Assembly: GCA_003451975.1 (NCBI GenBank)
Contig: DMIX01000043.1
Location: 1-5,556 of the forward strand
DNA: 5,556 nt
Direction of reading: 5' to 3'
Source: Propionibacteriaceae bacterium
GTDB lineage: Bacteria > Actinomycetota > Actinomycetes > Propionibacteriales > Propionibacteriaceae
Part shown: positions 5,301 through 5,556 of the stretch, piece by piece
How the letters are laid out: each line of letters opens with the position of its first letter
Numbering within the stretch: position 1 is the first letter of the stretch
Made by a program: the position numbers and the translations under genes
Notes under the pieces: model-generated
The model's input: the letters and a program-made list of their open reading frames with translations, nothing else
What the model was told of the DNA's origin: nothing
Databases searched by the model: none

Positions 5301-5556
5301 CTTCGAGCTTTCTTGATGAGAGCCTCGTAGGCCTGCCAGAAACCGGCGAAGTCGAGGTCCTCGCAGTTCTTGATATTGGGTACCAGCAGTTGACGCGAGC
5401 CGTCGGACTTCTGCAGATCGATGGCCAGGCCGAGGTTGATTGTCGGCGGGGTCACCAGCATCGGTTTTCCGTCGACGAGCTCATAGGAGTTGTTCATCTC
5501 GGGAACGGCCTTCAGGGCCTGCACCATCGACCAGCCGATGAGGTGAGTGAACGAGA
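2357..5556 (-). CDS. kgd: Multifunctional 2-oxoglutarate decarboxylase/dehydrogenase Kgd (E2-E1 fusion), 5' end missing
   Basis: The stop TGA is at 2359-2357; about 1065 codons are visible and the frame runs off the right edge, so an estimated 155-165 N-terminal residues are missing. Residues here count from the Met at 5527-5525, an internal Met rather than the start. Domains: succinyltransferase (E2) about 1-180 with active-site His150 in 'STYDHRVIQGA'; linker about 180-205; thiamine-diphosphate E1 about 205-1056. E1 landmarks: 'GMPHRGRLN' (His378), 'KYHLG' (His418), 'SHLEAVNPV' (442-450), the ThDP/Mg motif 'GDAAFAGQG' (Asp478) with 'NNQVGFTT' (510-517), 'RRGHNEGDDP' (His580), 'FEYGY' (Glu786) and 'HGYEGQGPDH' (838-847). 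Role: oxidative decarboxylation of 2-oxoglutarate in the TCA cycle. In mycobacteria and corynebacteria this fusion has no lipoyl domain and works with the E2 and E3 of the pyruvate dehydrogenase complex; it is restrained by the FHA protein GarA/OdhI. Neither partner is in the window. No frameshift or missing catalytic residue is seen. Confidence 0.96.
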   Translation of the reverse strand, partial: SFTHLIGWSMVQALKAVPEMNNSYELVDGKPMLVTPPTINLGLAIDLQKSDGSRQLLVPNIKNCEDLDFAGFWQAYEALIKKARSGKLEVSDFAGSTASLTNPGGIGTNHSVPRLMSGQGVILGVGSIDYPPEFQGVNPSRITRLGVSKVTTLTSTYDHRVIQGAQSGEFLRYIHQLLIGQHDFYDQIFDSLRVPYTPVRWSTDISEESASAIPPSARVFSLINAYRSLGHYLADLDPLEYRQRSHPELDLELHGLTLWDLDREFSVGNFGGLGGKKLALREILARLRGSYCRTVGVEYMHIADDEQRSWIQDRFEQPFVPWPKEEHLRILDKLNEAEVFETFLQTKFVGQKRFSLEGGESAIVFLDETCERAANDNIDEVIIGMPHRGRLNVLANIIGKSYGQIFREFQGNYDPRLPQGSGDVKYHLGAEGEFTAASGRTVKASVAANPSHLEAVNPVVEGIARAKIDRIGKRPDWPVLPVLMHGDAAFAGQGVVYETLQMSQLRAYKTGGTIHLVVNNQVGFTTSPVDSRSSVYSTDVAKTIGAPIFHVNGDDPEAVARVAQIAFDYRQRFNRDVVVDLVCYRRRGHNEGDDPSFTQPLMYDLIEQKRSTRKLYTEALIGRGDITTEDAEQVLARFRDRMEGVFREVREAADTPAEEPKAPYYPPKLGADRGTAITTDVMEAVARAHLRFPEGFTPHPKVLKQLERRAESLRTGPVDWATAELLAYASLLMEGRPVRLAGQDSRRGTFSQRFAAIIDRVTSKAYVPLKHLSADQGGFHVFDSLLSEYAGMGFEYGYSVAAPDALVLWEAQFGDFADGAQTIADEFISSGNAKWTQKSGVVLLLPHGYEGQGPDHSSARLERWLTLCSEGALAVSQPSTPASFFHLLRTHAYVNWHRPVVVATPKSMLRSKMAASPIEEFTQGRWQPAQGDPSITDPTTVKRILICSGKIRWELVAAREKAGLEQEVAIMSLERLYPIPAPELAAELAKYPQVSDIRWVQDEPENQGAWWFLQLHLPQAMAAQLPGYELKLTPVTRPAASAPSVGSIKLHLAQEEELLRTALTD

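Noticed and set aside
1..5556. Defence system, mobile element, CRISPR array or biosynthetic cluster
   Set aside because: All coding space is taken by conserved core actinobacterial genes; I saw no transposase, att-like repeats, regular repeat-spacer pattern or composition break.

Overview
The window is a GC-rich piece of actinobacterial chromosome. The evidence is a WhiB-family iron-sulfur regulator, a fused E2-E1 2-oxoglutarate decarboxylase (Kgd/OdhA type), the 24-residue actinobacterial ribosomal protein bL37, a PdtaS-type sensor kinase and the tail of a mycothiol-system anti-sigma factor. A member of the Propionibacteriales or a related order is plausible, but I cannot fix the genus by reading.

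Layout, left to right. (1) 1-148, + strand: C-terminal 48 codons of an RsrA/RshA-type zinc-dependent anti-sigma factor; its sigma gene would lie further left. (2) 165-189: a perfect hairpin that can end transcription from both sides. (3) 229-303, - strand: the 24-codon bL37 gene, easily missed by gene callers, with a clear ribosome binding site. (4) 304-402: divergent spacer with a nested stem-loop and a -10 box placed so that the pdtaS mRNA would be leaderless. (5) 403-1851, + strand: pdtaS, a soluble GAF-PAS-HisKA_2-HATPase sensor kinase. (6) 1858-2118, - strand: whiB1, converging on pdtaS with only 6 bp between the stop codons. (7) 2119-2356: spacer with the whiB1 promoter region, a 12-bp palindrome, a 10-bp direct repeat and the probable kgd terminator. 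(8) 2357-5556, - strand: kgd, about 1065 codons visible, with its 5' end beyond the right edge.

Together these are housekeeping and stress-sensing genes. The anti-sigma factor senses thiol oxidation, and WhiB1 carries an NO-reactive 4Fe-4S cluster. PdtaS in mycobacteria signals to the ANTAR-domain RNA-binding regulator PdtaR, which is not in this window. Kgd is a TCA-cycle enzyme. The order anti-sigma / pdtaS / whiB1 resembles the Mycobacterium tuberculosis sigH-rshA ... pdtaS-whiB1 region, while kgd next to whiB1 differs from that species.

I found no mobile element, CRISPR array, tRNA, rRNA or convincing new multi-gene system. The points most worth a second look are two changes in PdtaS (sensor-domain cysteines absent, ATP-lid G1 box altered), its probable leaderless start, the 6-bp convergent junction, and the palindrome and repeats upstream of whiB1.
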